Made by a program: the position numbers and the translations under genes. The notes below the pieces were generated by a model. It was given only the letters and a program-made list of their open reading frames with translations. It was not told the origin of the DNA and did not search any database. This document shows positions 8,605 through 18,574 of a stretch of 64,000 bases of DNA, one piece after another. The stretch comes from Altericroceibacterium indicum (GTDB lineage: Bacteria; Pseudomonadota; Alphaproteobacteria; Sphingomonadales; Sphingomonadaceae). Position 1 is the stretch's first letter, and every line of letters starts with the position of its first letter. The stretch spans positions 186,001 to 250,000 of the forward strand of contig NZ_WTYQ01000001.1 of NCBI RefSeq assembly GCF_009828105.1, given 5' to 3'.

Positions 8605-9660
8605 ATGACATTGCTTGGAAAGCTCGGAATTGCACTCCCGATTGTGCAGGCGCCCATGGCAGGCGTATCGACACCGGAATTGGCAGCCGCTGTATCCAAC
8701 GCTGGCGGTCTGGGCTCTATTGGGGTTGGGGCTACGAATGCAGCCGGAGCCCGAGAGATGATCGAGGCCACTCGCGCAAGAACCAGCCGTGCCTTCAACG
8801 TAAATCTGTTTGTCCACGGCGCTGCTTATGCAGATGCGAAAAGAGAAAATGAATGGCTGGAGGCATTACGGCCGTTGTTCCGGCAGTTCGGTTCGGAGGC
8901 TCCTGCCAGGCTGGAGGCGATTTATCCCAGTTTCGCTGAGGATGATGGAATGCTCGCTATGCTCCTTGAGGCAGCTCCGCCAATTGTCAGCTTTCACTTC
9001 GGCTTGCCTGCCGCTGACCGAATCGCTGCACTGAAGAATGTTGGCTGCACATTGTTTGCTACTGCAACGAATTTAGCCGAGGCCAGGCTCATAGAAGCGG
9101 CAGGGGTCGACGTGATCGTAGCGCAGGGGTGGGAAGCAGGCGGGCACCGAGGGGTGTTCGATCCGACAGAGAATGACAGTAAACTTGGCACCATGGTTCT
9201 TACCCGCTTGTTGGTGGCCAAGACAAAACTGCCAGTCATTGCTGCCGGCGGCATCATGGACGGGGCAGGGATTCGCGCGGCATTGGATTTGGGAGCTGTC
9301 GCCGCTCAACTGGGGACGGCATTCATTGCTTGCCCTGAAAGTAATGCAGATGAAGCCTATCGGGCAGCGATTGTCAGTGAGAGCGCGCATCGCACAGTGA
9401 TGACCCGCGCGATTTCGGGCCGCCCCGCGCGATGTCTGAGCAACCGCTTTACGCAATGGGCGGCAGAAAATCGGCTGACACCGCCCGATTACCCCATTGC
9501 CTATGACGCAGGGAAAGCACTCAACGCTGCTGCCAAAAGGGCCGGGGAAAACGGCTTTGGTGCACAATGGGCGGGCCAGGGCGCACCGCTTCATCGGGCC
9601 ATGCCGGCTTCGAATTTGGTTGAATTGCTCTGGAGCGAGTTTGATTCATTGTCGGATTAA
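8605..9660 (+). CDS. Nitronate monooxygenase (2-nitropropane dioxygenase family)
   Basis: Protein of 351 aa, an FMN-dependent TIM barrel. The N-terminal [20 protein letters not shown], the SFHFGLP strand, the catalytic-His segment [12 protein letters not shown] (about 172-183) and the phosphate-binding [11 protein letters not shown] and [11 protein letters not shown] are family hallmarks. The family oxidises nitronates such as propionate-3-nitronate to carbonyl plus nitrite; the real substrate here is unknown. Monocistronic: 120 bp of non-coding sequence after csoR and 158 bp before psd. Confidence 0.88.
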   Translation: MTLLGKLGIALPIVQAPMAGVSTPELAAAVSNAGGLGSIGVGATNAAGAREMIEATRARTSRAFNVNLFVHGAAYADAKRENEWLEALRPLFRQFGSEAPARLEAIYPSFAEDDGMLAMLLEAAPPIVSFHFGLPAADRIAALKNVGCTLFATATNLAEARLIEAAGVDVIVAQGWEAGGHRGVFDPTENDSKLGTMVLTRLLVAKTKLPVIAAGGIMDGAGIRAALDLGAVAAQLGTAFIACPESNADEAYRAAIVSESAHRTVMTRAISGRPARCLSNRFTQWAAENRLTPPDYPIAYDAGKALNAAAKRAGENGFGAQWAGQGAPLHRAMPASNLVELLWSEFDSLSD

Positions 9661-9818
9661 GCGAGGGGTTCGTTCGCTTCCACCCAGCGATGCCGTTGAA
9701 GGCAATTTTCTGGCGCGACAATAGCGGGGCGCCCTTCCTCGAAAAATTTGCGCCTATTTCATCGCTTCATCTCAGCTGAAATAGCTTTCAGCTTGTGGCT
9801 CCGCCACCCAGTCTCTAG

Positions 9819-10580
9819 ATGATGGGGATGGCCGGAGATTTAACTGACAACAGGGGACGGGGGGATGCAGCCTGGGGCTGGCCTCCGATTCACCCTGAAG
9901 GACGCAAATTCGGACTGATCGCTGTGGGCATCAGTCTGATATTCTTGTTGCTTTTGGATTGGGAGATTGTCGGCTGGCCGCTTTTGGCTTTGTCAGCCGG
10001 TGTTTTCGCTTTCTTCCGCGACCCGGAACGGGTCGTGCCGCAAGGTGATGATATGATCGTCGCTCCGGCAGACGGGCTGGTGACCCTGATCATGCAGGTC
10101 CCGCCGCCGGTAGAATTGCAAGCACCTGATTCACAAGGTCTTCCTGGTCTTGGAACAGAACCGGTCACACGGATTTCCATTTTCATGTCCGTGTTCGATG
10201 TTCATATCAATCGTGCCCCAGTTGGGGGTATTGTTCGCCGGGTGCATTACATCCCTGGCAAATTTATGAATGCCGATCTCGACAAGGCGAGTGAAGAAAA
10301 CGAACGCCAGCATGTCTTGATTGAACGTTCCGATGGCCGGGTGATTGGTTGCACACAGATTGCCGGGCTGGTCGCCCGTCGTATCGTGCCATTCGTCAAG
10401 CCCGGTGATATTGTTGCGGTTGGCCAGCGTATTGGCCTGATCCGCTTCGGTAGCCGTGTGGACGTTTATCTGCCGCAAGGGACGGATTCGAAAGTTCTTC
10501 TGGGTCAGCGCATCGTCGCTGGTGAAACTGTGCTCGCCGAAATCGGAAAACAGAAATTGATTGAGGGTGTGAGCCAATGA
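9819..10580 (+). CDS. psd: Phosphatidylserine decarboxylase proenzyme
   Basis: Protein of 253 aa of the short PSD-A type. One N-terminal membrane anchor ([20 protein letters not shown]) is followed by [10 protein letters not shown], the [11 protein letters not shown] motif and the self-cleavage site [12 protein letters not shown]. There the Ser of GS becomes the pyruvoyl cofactor after autocleavage into beta and alpha chains. It converts phosphatidylserine to phosphatidylethanolamine at the inner membrane. The stop overlaps the pssA start by 4 bp (ATGA), so synthesis and decarboxylation of phosphatidylserine are translationally coupled. The first two residues could be skipped, as ATG also occurs at codon 3. 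Confidence 0.95.
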   Translation: MMGMAGDLTDNRGRGDAAWGWPPIHPEGRKFGLIAVGISLIFLLLLDWEIVGWPLLALSAGVFAFFRDPERVVPQGDDMIVAPADGLVTLIMQVPPPVELQAPDSQGLPGLGTEPVTRISIFMSVFDVHINRAPVGGIVRRVHYIPGKFMNADLDKASEENERQHVLIERSDGRVIGCTQIAGLVARRIVPFVKPGDIVAVGQRIGLIRFGSRVDVYLPQGTDSKVLLGQRIVAGETVLAEIGKQKLIEGVSQ

Positions 10581-11428
10581 CAGATCGGGGAACAGGCGAA
10601 GGCCCATTCGGGCCGAAAGCCAGCGAAGATGAAGTGCCCTCGCTCGGTGGAAGAGAAGCACGCCGCTTGGGTGGCGGACTTTCTCTGCGCTCTGTTCTCC
10701 CCAATGCCATTACAGCTGCGGCCCTATGTTCCGGCCTTACTGGCATTCGTTTTGCGATTATTGGTGACTGGGAACGGTGTTTGTTTGCCATCATCCTTGC
10801 CGGTATGCTTGACGGGATCGATGGCCGCATTGCCCGGCTCTTGAAAGCACAGTCCCGGTTCGGGGCTGAACTGGATAGTCTCGCCGATTCGCTGAGCTTT
10901 GGCATGGCGCCTGCCTTGGTCCTGTTCCTGTGGTCCCTGCAGGATTTGCCCCGTTTCGGCTGGTTTGCATCATTGGCCTTTGCCATTTGCTGCGCTTTGC
11001 GCCTTGCGCGCTTCAACGCCCAGATTGATGTGGACGACCAACCCCATAAGTCGGCCGGTTTTTTGACCGGCGTTCCGGCGCCCTTGGGGGCAGGCCTCGC
11101 CTTTTTGCCAATGTATCTATGGATCGCCAGCGGTGAGCCTATTTTCCGCGATCCCATTCTTGTGGCGATTTGGGTGGCATTGATGGCGTTCCTGATGATC
11201 TCCAACCTTGCAACCTTGAGCTGGACCTCCATTCGCCCGCAGCGCTCCATTCGTCTTGGTGCAATTGCAGGCGCGGGTCTTGTGTTTGCTGCTTTACTGA
11301 CAGAGCCCTGGTGGACGTTGGCGGTATTGTCTGTGCTTTACCTGCTGCTCATGCCTTATGCGGTGTTTAGCTATGCCAAAGTCAGGCGGCGGCGGAGCAG
11401 TGAGGCGGCTGTTCCTTCCGAAATATAA
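10577..11428 (+). CDS. pssA: CDP-diacylglycerol-serine O-phosphatidyltransferase
   Basis: Protein of 283 aa with about eight membrane segments. The CDP-alcohol phosphatidyltransferase signature DG(x2)AR(x8)G(x3)D(x3)D is seen in [20 protein letters not shown] followed by LDSLADS (about residues 79-104). It makes phosphatidylserine from CDP-diacylglycerol and L-serine in the inner membrane and feeds Psd encoded just upstream (ATGA overlap). The hydrophilic N-terminus (about 1-32) is a variable cytoplasmic tail. Confidence 0.95.
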   Translation: MTDRGTGEGPFGPKASEDEVPSLGGREARRLGGGLSLRSVLPNAITAAALCSGLTGIRFAIIGDWERCLFAIILAGMLDGIDGRIARLLKAQSRFGAELDSLADSLSFGMAPALVLFLWSLQDLPRFGWFASLAFAICCALRLARFNAQIDVDDQPHKSAGFLTGVPAPLGAGLAFLPMYLWIASGEPIFRDPILVAIWVALMAFLMISNLATLSWTSIRPQRSIRLGAIAGAGLVFAALLTEPWWTLAVLSVLYLLLMPYAVFSYAKVRRRRSSEAAVPSEI

Positions 11429-11717
11429 TCGGCCTGTATATGACCGGCCCGGCAGCTGTTGCAGAATGCTGCTGATGACGTGTGGTATCAGCAGCAGGTG
11501 AGGCCCAATCAGCGGTGCGATAGTCTGTAGATGTAGATTGGACTTTTTCTGTCGGTGTAGCTTGCTGAGCTGCAAAGCTATCAATTGCTTCGATGAAGGC
11601 CAGCTCCTGATATAAGGCACGTGCAGCCAGCACGCTGTTGTAGAGGCTATGAGCGATTACCGCAGTTGCCGCCAATCCGGAGGTAATGAACAAAAGGCCA
11701 AGAAAAACCGTCGTCAT
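11382..11717 (-). CDS. Small single-pass membrane protein, unknown function
   Basis: Protein of 111 aa starting MTTVFLGLLFITSGLAATAV. One N-terminal membrane helix or uncleaved signal is followed by a short helical segment (LAARALYQELAFIEAIDSFA) and a low-complexity Ser/Thr/Ala-rich C-terminus. AAGGGGAA lies 7 bp before the ATG, which favours a real gene over the longer frame (to 11867). The 3' end overlaps the 3' end of pssA by 47 bp on the opposite strand. I do not recognise the family. Confidence 0.55.
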   Translation of the reverse strand: MTTVFLGLLFITSGLAATAVIAHSLYNSVLAARALYQELAFIEAIDSFAAQQATPTEKVQSTSTDYRTADWASPAADTTRHQQHSATAAGPVIYRPIIFRKEQPPHCSAAA

Positions 11718-12123
11718 TTGCTGTTCCCCTTCAAGCTCGTAGAATCGGGCTTTCTGTGTGAATGGCCGGAGCAAGACTGTTGGAAATGAGGGATTTCCGG
11801 CCTGTTTGTTCTTCTTGTGTTCAATGTTCCTTATTTGTTCCTGTTGGTCAAGCGGATTCTTCTCCACATTGGATCAGTCAGCTGAAATCCGTGTTCTTGT
11901 GATGTTCCATCCGTTTCCATGGTGGGCGTGGATTGGAAATTTGATGCTGGATTTCTGTGGCGGATATGGCTAAGGCGCGCGCTGTCGCGTGACATTTTGG
12001 ACTTGTTTCAAGTGTCTTCGTGGCAAATCCACATGGAAAGCACTTCACACCGGTGCTCCTGGCGGGATCTCCGCCTGAGTCTCCAGCCGCTTTCCAGAGG
12101 CATAACCGGAAAGGAATTTTATT
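11718..12123 (+). other. Non-coding region and rpsB leader
   Basis: About 400 bp without a supportable gene between the small membrane protein and rpsB. It must hold divergent promoters. The last 100 bp, the likely rpsB 5' leader, includes a small hairpin (GGCGG-GATCT-CCGCC near 12061-12076) and a good GGAAAGGAA ribosome site before ATG 12124. Leaders of rpsB commonly bind S2 for autoregulation, so a structured control RNA is possible here but not shown. Confidence 0.4.
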
Positions 12124-12891
12124 ATGGCGGCTCCTACCGTCTCAATGCAGCAGCTTATCGAAGCCGGCGCTCACTTCGGTCACCAGACCCACCGCTGGAA
12201 CCCGCGCATGAAGCCTTACATCTTCGGCGCTCGTAATGGTGTTCACATCATCGATCTTTCGCAGACCGTGCCACTGTTTGCACGCGCTCTCGATTTCGTG
12301 AACGCAACCGTTCGTGCAGGCGGCAAGGTGCTGTTCGTTGGCACCAAGCGTCAGGCACAGGAACCGATTGCTGAAGCAGCACGTGCATCTGGCCAGCATT
12401 TCGTAAACCATCGCTGGCTTGGCGGTATGCTGACCAACTGGAAGACCATTTCCGGTTCGATCAAGCGCCTGAAGACCATCGAAGAAAAGCTTTCGGGCGA
12501 TACTTCGGGCTTCACCAAGAAGGAAGTTCTTCAGATGACTCGCGAACGCGACAAGCTGGAACTTTCCCTCGGCGGTATCCGCGATATGGGCGGCATTCCT
12601 GACGTGATGTTCGTGATCGATGCGAACAAGGAAGAACTCGCCATCAAGGAAGCCAATGTTCTTGGTATTCCAGTGATCGCCGTTCTCGACACCAACACTG
12701 ATCCTTCAGGCATCTCTTTCCCGGTTCCGGGTAACGATGACGCCAGCCGCGCTGTGCGCCTCTATTGCGATGCGATCGCTCAGGCTGCTTCGACCGGTAC
12801 GAAGGAAGGTATTGCTGATTCGGGTGCCGATATCGGCGCTATGGAACAGCCGCTTGAAGAAGCTGCTGTTGCCGAAGCTGCGCAGGCGTAA
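12124..12891 (+). CDS. rpsB: 30S ribosomal protein S2
   Basis: Protein of 255 aa. Family hallmarks are [20 protein letters not shown] at the N-terminus, [15 protein letters not shown] and [13 protein letters not shown], with PDVMFVID and [20 protein letters not shown] downstream. A short acidic Ala/Glu C-terminal tail is usual in alphaproteobacteria. It is the first gene of the rpsB-tsf operon and is preceded by a strong Shine-Dalgarno. Confidence 0.98.
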   Translation: MAAPTVSMQQLIEAGAHFGHQTHRWNPRMKPYIFGARNGVHIIDLSQTVPLFARALDFVNATVRAGGKVLFVGTKRQAQEPIAEAARASGQHFVNHRWLGGMLTNWKTISGSIKRLKTIEEKLSGDTSGFTKKEVLQMTRERDKLELSLGGIRDMGGIPDVMFVIDANKEELAIKEANVLGIPVIAVLDTNTDPSGISFPVPGNDDASRAVRLYCDAIAQAASTGTKEGIADSGADIGAMEQPLEEAAVAEAAQA

Positions 12892-12915
12892 TCGCCGCGT
12901 CACCTACTGCTATTA

Positions 12916-12952
12916 GGCGCCGGGCGTTACGACAATCGAACGGTCCGGCGCC
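12916..12952 (+). promoter_or_regulatory. Inverted repeat between rpsB and tsf
   Basis: GGCGCCGG (12916-12923) and CCGGCGCC (12945-12952) form a perfect 8-bp stem with a 21-nt loop in the 88-bp gap between rpsB and tsf. No T-run follows, so it is more likely an attenuating or mRNA-processing hairpin that sets the S2 to EF-Ts ratio than a full terminator. Confidence 0.5.
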
Positions 12953-12979
12953 GTCACATTATTCAAGAGGTATCAACCC

Positions 12980-13906
12980 ATGGCTGCATATACTGCTGCT
13001 GACGTGAAGAACCTGCGCGAGAAAACCGGCGCGGGCATGATGGACTGCAAAAAAGCTCTCGACGAAACCAATGGTGACGTTGAAGCTGCTGTTGACGCAT
13101 TGCGTGCCAAGGGTCTCGCTGCGGCTCAGAAGAAGTCCAGCCGTACCGCTGCTGAAGGTCTTGTCGGCATTGCTGTTGCGGGCACCAAGGGCGTTGCTGT
13201 TGAAGTGAACTCCGAAACCGATTTCGTTGCCAAGAACGACCAGTTCCAGAGCTTCGTCACCAATGTGACCAAGAAGGCTCTCGAAGTGTCGGGCGATGAT
13301 GTGGAGGCTCTCAAGGCGGCTGACTACCCCACGGGCGGCACGGTTTCCGATGCGCTGACCAACAATGTTGCCACGATCGGTGAAAACCAGCAGATCCGCC
13401 GCATGAAGACTGTTGAAGTCTCCAATGGCGTTGTTGTGCCTTACATGCACAATGCTGTGACTTCAGATCTCGGCAAGATCGGCGTTCTCGTAGCTCTGGA
13501 AAGCGATGCTCCGGCTGACGTTCTTGAACCGCTTGGCAAGCAGCTTGCGATGCACATCGCTGCCGCTTTCCCGCAGGCTCTGAACGCTGACGGTCTCGAT
13601 GCAGATCTGATCGAACGTGAACGCGCCATCGCTGCTGAAAAGGCTGCCGAAAGTGGCAAGCCTGAAAACGTTCAGCAGAAGATGATTGAAGGTGCGGTCA
13701 GCAAGTTCGCCAAGGAAAACGCACTGCTCAGCCAGATTTTCGTGATGGACAACAAGACCCCGATTGCACAGGTCGTCGAGCAGGCTGGCAAGGCTGCTGG
13801 TACGTCGATCGTGCTCAAGGATTATGTCCGCTTCCAGCTCGGTGAAGGCATCGAGAAGGAAGAAAGCGATTTCGCTGCTGAAGTGGCTGCTGCCGTCAAG
13901 GGCTAA
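12980..13906 (+). CDS. tsf: Elongation factor Ts
   Basis: Protein of 308 aa. The N-terminal UBA-like domain includes [20 protein letters not shown], followed by the conserved [13 protein letters not shown] of the first dimerisation domain and the long C-terminal core with [13 protein letters not shown] and [11 protein letters not shown]. It exchanges GDP for GTP on EF-Tu. It follows rpsB by 88 bp and ends before a strong terminator. Confidence 0.98.
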   Translation: MAAYTAADVKNLREKTGAGMMDCKKALDETNGDVEAAVDALRAKGLAAAQKKSSRTAAEGLVGIAVAGTKGVAVEVNSETDFVAKNDQFQSFVTNVTKKALEVSGDDVEALKAADYPTGGTVSDALTNNVATIGENQQIRRMKTVEVSNGVVVPYMHNAVTSDLGKIGVLVALESDAPADVLEPLGKQLAMHIAAAFPQALNADGLDADLIERERAIAAEKAAESGKPENVQQKMIEGAVSKFAKENALLSQIFVMDNKTPIAQVVEQAGKAAGTSIVLKDYVRFQLGEGIEKEESDFAAEVAAAVKG

Positions 13907-13954
13907 GCTGTTTCATAACAGACACCTGGCTGCTGATGCGATCGGGTTGAAATC

Positions 13955-13990
13955 AAGCCGCTGCTCCGACCATGGAGCGGCGGCTTTTTT
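13955..13990 (+). terminator. Rho-independent terminator of rpsB-tsf
   Basis: AAGCCGCTGCTCC-GACCAT-GGAGCGGCGGCTT forms a 13-bp stem with one G-U pair and is followed by TTTT. It lies 50 bp after the tsf stop. Confidence 0.9.
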
Positions 13991-14081
13991 CATGGGGTCG
14001 ATGGCAAGAGTTGCGAACAGAGTTGCGTTGTATTGTCTGAGTTATTATTGCTGCTCTCAATCATGAGAGAGGGATAGCCGG

Positions 14082-15167
14082 ATGAAAGACAATATGACGA
14101 TGGAGCGCCGTAAATTTTTGGCTGCTGGAGTGGGGCTGCCAATGGCCGCATCACTGCCTTTGGCCGCTTGTAGCAAGAGCGAGCCTGCCAGTGATGCTGA
14201 TGCGGCGACGGCAGAAGACGGCATCATTAATCCACTGATCCTGCAACGGGCCGACCCATGGGTCTATCTCAAGGATGGCTATTATTATTTCACCGCATCG
14301 GTGCCGGAATATAACCGGGTGATTCTGCGCCGCTCCAAAACGGTAGCAGGCCTGTCTGATGCGGAAGAGCGTGTGCTGTGGAATGCACCCAAAAGCGGAC
14401 GGATGTCCGGCAATGTCTGGGCACCGGAAATTCATCATTTCGGCGGCAAATGGAACATTTACTTCGCCGCCGGGGAAGGGGATGGGGAGGACCCTTTCCG
14501 CATCCGCACCTATGTTTTGCAAGCCGACGGCGATGACCCGATGAAAGCTGACTGGTCAGTTATCGGGCAGTTGCAGACCCCGTGGGATAGCTTCACGCTG
14601 GATGCTACCAGCTTTGAGCATAAGGGCACCCGCTATCTGTGCTGGGCGCAAAAGGAAGATGGGATTGATACCAACAGCAATCTCTATCTGGCCCCGCTTG
14701 ATACACCGCTGACTTTCGCTGCTGAGCCTGTTCGTCTGTCTGTGCCAACTCTGCCATGGGAGATTCAGGGTTATAAGGTGAATGAAGGGGCGGCCTATCT
14801 CAACCGCAATGGCAAGGTCTTCATAACCTATTCTGCCAGCGCGACGGATGCACGCTATTGCATGGGGATGCTGACGGCGGATGAAAATGCAGACCTGATG
14901 GACCCGGAAAGCTGGACCAAATCGCCGGAGCCGGTTTTCCAGACATCGGAGAAAAACAAGGTTTATGGGCCGGGCCACAACAGCTTTACGGTCGATCAGC
15001 AGGGCCGCGATTTGCTGATTTACCACGCGCGCAATTACAAAGAGATCGAAGGCGATCCTTTGTTCGATCCGAACCGCCACACCCGCGCACAATTGTTCAC
15101 CTATCGTGAAGACGGCTCGCCCGATTTTGGTGTTCCGGTGAAGAACGGTCCCATGCCGAAGGCGTGA
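14082..15167 (+). CDS. Glycoside hydrolase family 43 lipoprotein
   Basis: Protein of 361 aa. A twin-arginine-like start (ERRKFLAAGVGLPM) runs into a lipobox (LPLAAC), so it is probably Tat-exported and lipid-anchored. The five-bladed beta-propeller of GH43 is indicated by the catalytic base in LQRADPWVYLKDGYYYFTAS, WAPEIHHFGGKWNIYFAA, the pKa-modulating Asp in FTLDATSFEHKGTRYLCW and the catalytic acid Glu in YKVNEGAAYLNRNGKVFITY. Family members are mostly alpha-L-arabinofuranosidases or beta-xylosidases; the substrate here is unknown. It sits between tsf and pyrH, which are adjacent in many relatives, so it is a probable insertion. Confidence 0.85.
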   Translation: MKDNMTMERRKFLAAGVGLPMAASLPLAACSKSEPASDADAATAEDGIINPLILQRADPWVYLKDGYYYFTASVPEYNRVILRRSKTVAGLSDAEERVLWNAPKSGRMSGNVWAPEIHHFGGKWNIYFAAGEGDGEDPFRIRTYVLQADGDDPMKADWSVIGQLQTPWDSFTLDATSFEHKGTRYLCWAQKEDGIDTNSNLYLAPLDTPLTFAAEPVRLSVPTLPWEIQGYKVNEGAAYLNRNGKVFITYSASATDARYCMGMLTADENADLMDPESWTKSPEPVFQTSEKNKVYGPGHNSFTVDQQGRDLLIYHARNYKEIEGDPLFDPNRHTRAQLFTYREDGSPDFGVPVKNGPMPKA

Positions 15168-15249
15168 CTTCGGCATCTATGGCCAGTGGATTGAGCTACC
15201 TTCTCAAAAAAAGGGTTGGTGGCTCTTTCTGCATTTACATGCGGCCTCA

Positions 15250-15555
15250 TCATGTATTGCGGGGAGCCCCTACTTCATAGAGGTGCAAATTGCGTTCGCC
15301 GATATTGAGGTCAGCCCAGCTCGCCCGCCATTGCTTGATATGGGCGCTGGCAAAATGACGATCGAGCGCGGTTTGATCGCGCCAAAGTTCTTTTACGTGA
15401 ATCAACCCAGGGTCCAGCACATCCTGAGCATATCCATATTCAAGGCATCCCTCTTCTGCCCGGCTAGCCTCTGTCATGCGCTGCATGGCAGGGAGTGCTT
15501 TGGAGAGATTTTCAGCAGGAAGGCGGATGGTTCCAATAATAAGCAGCATTCGCAA
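15250..15555 (-). CDS. Putative quinol/antibiotic-biosynthesis-type monooxygenase (ABM fold)
   Basis: Protein of 101 aa, a single dimeric alpha+beta barrel (YgiN/ABM) domain. IIGTIRLPAENLSKALPAM is strand-helix, EEGCLEYGYAQD is a second strand, and IHVKELWRDQTALDRHFAS is the conserved W and H segment. Members act without cofactors on quinones or are of unknown role. It is alone on the minus strand, convergent with the GH43 gene and divergent from pyrH. Confidence 0.75.
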   Translation of the reverse strand: MRMLLIIGTIRLPAENLSKALPAMQRMTEASRAEEGCLEYGYAQDVLDPGLIHVKELWRDQTALDRHFASAHIKQWRASWADLNIGERNLHLYEVGAPRNT

Positions 15556-15729
15556 ATCCGTATAACATATGTGGGCCCTCCCAAAGTGGAATGGGCTGGC
15601 GTCACTGGCGATAGGTAGATGGTGGAGAAAGGATGGTTTGCATCACATTTGCGGCCCTTTCCCTTTGCGTGATCGGGCAGAGGCGCTAAGGACGCGGGCA
15701 ACCACCTCATTGCCGGAGACTAGGTCTAT

Positions 15730-16455
15730 ATGCCGCATTCTCGCTTCAAGCGCGTCCTTCTTAAACTGTCGGGCGAAGTTCTCATGGGTGAACAGCAGTT
15801 CGGAATCGACCCGAGCTATGTTGCTCGTCTCGCTGAAGAAGTAAAAGCGGCCAAGGATACTGGCCTCGAAGTGTGTCTGGTGATCGGCGGGGGGAATATC
15901 TTCCGTGGGATTTCCGGTGCTGCCAAGGGCCTTGACCGGACGACCGGCGATTACATGGGTATGCTGGCGACGGTGATGAACGCACTGGCCATGCAGAATG
16001 CATTGGAAAAGGCTGGCGTGCAGACGCGGGTGCAATCTGCGATCCCGATGGCCTCTGTATGTGAACCCTATATCCGCCGCCGTGCGGAGCGCCATCTTGA
16101 AAAGGGGCGCGTGGTGATCTTTGCTGCTGGCACCGGCAATCCGTTTTTTACCACGGATACGGGGGCTGCTTTAAGGGCTGCTGAAATGGGCTGCGACGCG
16201 CTGTTCAAAGGCACCAGCGTTGATGGTGTCTATGATTGCGACCCGAAGAAATTTCCGGATGCGACTCGTTTCGAAACAATCACCTACTCAAAAGTGTTAT
16301 CTGACAATCTGAAGGTTATGGATGCTGCTGCTGTGGCATTATGCCGCGAGAACAATATTCCGATCGTGGTCTTCTCGATTCGCGAAAAGGGTAATCTTGC
16401 GCATGTGCTGGCAGGCAATGGCATACAGACCACTGTTCAAGAGGAAGCCGAATAA
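15730..16455 (+). CDS. pyrH: Uridylate kinase (UMP kinase)
   Basis: Protein of 241 aa, amino-acid-kinase fold. [20 protein letters not shown] (phosphate and ATP loop), [26 protein letters not shown], the acceptor-binding [20 protein letters not shown] and [14 protein letters not shown] are all present. It phosphorylates UMP to UDP. The stop overlaps the frr start (TAATG). Confidence 0.97.
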   Translation: MPHSRFKRVLLKLSGEVLMGEQQFGIDPSYVARLAEEVKAAKDTGLEVCLVIGGGNIFRGISGAAKGLDRTTGDYMGMLATVMNALAMQNALEKAGVQTRVQSAIPMASVCEPYIRRRAERHLEKGRVVIFAAGTGNPFFTTDTGAALRAAEMGCDALFKGTSVDGVYDCDPKKFPDATRFETITYSKVLSDNLKVMDAAAVALCRENNIPIVVFSIREKGNLAHVLAGNGIQTTVQEEAE

Positions 16456-17012
16456 TGGCAAAGTATGACAAGGCCGATATCGAACGCCGGATGCAGGGCG
16501 CAGTGGAAAGCCTTAAAAGTGACCTTTCCGGTCTGCGTACAGGCCGTGCGAACACTGCCTTGCTCGACCCTGTGCATGTAGAAGTCTATGGCGCGATGAT
16601 GCCTATCGGGCAGGTCGCTACTGTCTCCGCACCAGAAGCACGGATGTTGGCGGTGCAGGTCTGGGACAAGGCCAATGTCAGCGCGGTCGAAAAGGGCATT
16701 GCGAAATCAAATCTCGGCCTCAACCCGATGACCGATGGTCAGACCATCCGTCTGCCGCTGCCAGACCTTACTGAAGAGCGTCGCCGGGAATTGGCCAAGC
16801 TTGCTGGCCAATATGCTGAAAAGGCCCGTATCGCGATCCGCAATGTGCGCCGCGATGCAATGGAGGCCTTGAAGACGGACGAAAAGAAAAAAGAAATCAG
16901 CGAAGATGATCGCAAGCGTTCTGAAGATGAAGTTCAGAAGCTGACCGATAAATATGTCGCTGATGCGGATTCTGCGGCGGAAGCCAAGGAAAAGGAAATC
17001 ATGACTCAGTGA
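16455..17012 (+). CDS. frr: Ribosome recycling factor
   Basis: Protein of 185 aa, the usual length. The three-helix bundle signature LRTGRANTALLDPVHVEVYG and the C-terminal RRDAMEALKTDEKKKEISED are family hallmarks. With EF-G it splits post-termination ribosomes. It overlaps pyrH by 1 bp and the uppS GTG by 4 bp (GTGA). Confidence 0.97.
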   Translation: MAKYDKADIERRMQGAVESLKSDLSGLRTGRANTALLDPVHVEVYGAMMPIGQVATVSAPEARMLAVQVWDKANVSAVEKGIAKSNLGLNPMTDGQTIRLPLPDLTEERRRELAKLAGQYAEKARIAIRNVRRDAMEALKTDEKKKEISEDDRKRSEDEVQKLTDKYVADADSAAEAKEKEIMTQ

Positions 17013-17806
17013 AGGGTGAAGAGCACTCTCCCGCCGATGCTGACGCTGACCAGTGCGTCAAAGATCTTGCCAAAGATCCAGGTCACGTCAACAAGGCGGG
17101 AGGGGGTGTGGCCTGTAGTATGAATCAAGTGGCAAGCCACGGTGCAAAACACGTGGCCATCATCATGGACGGGAACGGCAGATGGGCGAAGAAACGCCAC
17201 TTGCCGAGGGCAATGGGGCATCAGCGGGGCGTCGAAGCGGTCCGCAAGCTGGTGCGCGCATTGTCATCCAGTGGCCTTGAGTGTCTGACCCTTTATGCTT
17301 TCTCGAGCGAGAATTGGAAACGTCCTGAAGAGGAAGTGTCCGATCTGATGAAGCTGATGCGCAGGTTTATCAAAAGCGATCTGCCAAGTTTCATATCCAA
17401 CAATGTTCGGCTTAAAATTATCGGCGATTACAAGGCTCTGGCGCCTGACATTGTTGAAATGCTGGATGATGCGCTGGAGCGGACCGCTCATGGCACACAG
17501 ACCGTTGCGGTGGCATTGAATTATGGATCGCAGCAGGAAATCGCCCGTGCAGCCGCCAAAGCGGCCGAGCATGGTGAAGTGACTGTGGAATCCATTGCAG
17601 CCCATCTCGATACAGCTGATTTGCCGCCGGTTGATCTTCTGATTCGTACCTCTGGCGAAGTGCGTCTGTCTAACTTCTTGTTATGGCAGGCAGCTTATGC
17701 AGAAATGTGGTTCACAGATGTGCTATGGCCTGACTTTACGCCTGCACATCTGCAGGATGCTCTAACGAGTTTTGCCACAAGGGAGCGACGCTTTGGCGGA
17801 CGCTGA
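17009..17806 (+). CDS. uppS: Isoprenyl transferase (undecaprenyl diphosphate synthase)
   Basis: 265 aa from the GTG that overlaps the frr stop (GTGA). The conserved enzyme begins near residue 47 with [16 protein letters not shown] (catalytic Asp, diphosphate loop) and includes [32 protein letters not shown], and [20 protein letters not shown] (dimer and diphosphate site). It makes the C55 lipid carrier for peptidoglycan. The first 46 residues are acidic and unlike the family. An internal ATG at 17120 after a GGAGGGGG tract would give a normal-length 228-aa protein and may be the true start. Confidence 0.93.
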   Translation: MKGEEHSPADADADQCVKDLAKDPGHVNKAGGGVACSMNQVASHGAKHVAIIMDGNGRWAKKRHLPRAMGHQRGVEAVRKLVRALSSSGLECLTLYAFSSENWKRPEEEVSDLMKLMRRFIKSDLPSFISNNVRLKIIGDYKALAPDIVEMLDDALERTAHGTQTVAVALNYGSQQEIARAAAKAAEHGEVTVESIAAHLDTADLPPVDLLIRTSGEVRLSNFLLWQAAYAEMWFTDVLWPDFTPAHLQDALTSFATRERRFGGR

Positions 17807-17807
17807 C

Positions 17808-18572
17808 ATGACAGAAACGGTTGCCAAGGCAGGTCAACGAAAGCGTGATCGGCTAAAACGTTATATGGCTGTGCCGCTTTCGGTGCGGACCTCTGACCTT
17901 CCCAAGCGTGTGGCATCTGCTGTGGTCATGCTGGCTGTTGCGGCGGGCGCGGTGATTGCTGGCGGGTGGTGGCTCAAGGGCTTTATCGCTGTCGTTGCGC
18001 TGGCTGGATTTGGCGAGTTTATCCGCCTGATCTGTAAAGCCACAGCCAATTTACCCTATCGAATGGCCGGGATTCTAGCTGCGGCCCTCTATGTCGGCAT
18101 TGCTGCAGCTTTGCTGATGCAGATGCCCCCGTTCGTTCAAATCATCACGGTAGTGACGGTCATCATGACCGATACCGGAGCCTATTTTACAGGGCGTGCG
18201 ATTGGCGGACCCAAGATTGCACCGCGTATCAGCCCCTCCAAAACCTGGGCTGGCTTGCTGGGTGGGATGATCGGCTCTGGCCTATGGCTGGTCATTGTCA
18301 CGATCTTTATCGGCGCAGCCTTGCGCGGGCTGTCACCAGACAGTGGCTCTGGCCTTCAGAGCAGTGCTTTGCCGATGGTCGTGATGCTGGGGGCTGGTCT
18401 TGCGGTTGCCGCTCAGGCAGGTGATTTCTTTGAAAGCTGGTTGAAGCGCAAAGCCGGCGTGAAAGACAGTTCTGCCCTGATTCCGGGGCATGGCGGCGTG
18501 CTGGACCGGCTAGATGGCCTGCTCCCGGTTGCCATCATCGTTGGTTTGCTGTCCAGCTGGGCTGGCTTGTAA
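17808..18572 (+). CDS. cdsA: Phosphatidate cytidylyltransferase (CDP-diglyceride synthase)
   Basis: 254 aa from ATG 17808, directly behind the uppS stop. Several membrane helices are followed by the CdsA signature [12 protein letters not shown], then [18 protein letters not shown] and [13 protein letters not shown] (about residues 210-240), the metal- and CTP-binding region. It makes CDP-diacylglycerol, the precursor used by PssA and PgsA, both also in this window. A longer frame begins at 17772 inside uppS and is less likely. Confidence 0.94.
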   Translation: MTETVAKAGQRKRDRLKRYMAVPLSVRTSDLPKRVASAVVMLAVAAGAVIAGGWWLKGFIAVVALAGFGEFIRLICKATANLPYRMAGILAAALYVGIAAALLMQMPPFVQIITVVTVIMTDTGAYFTGRAIGGPKIAPRISPSKTWAGLLGGMIGSGLWLVIVTIFIGAALRGLSPDSGSGLQSSALPMVVMLGAGLAVAAQAGDFFESWLKRKAGVKDSSALIPGHGGVLDRLDGLLPVAIIVGLLSSWAGL

Positions 18573-18574
18573 CC

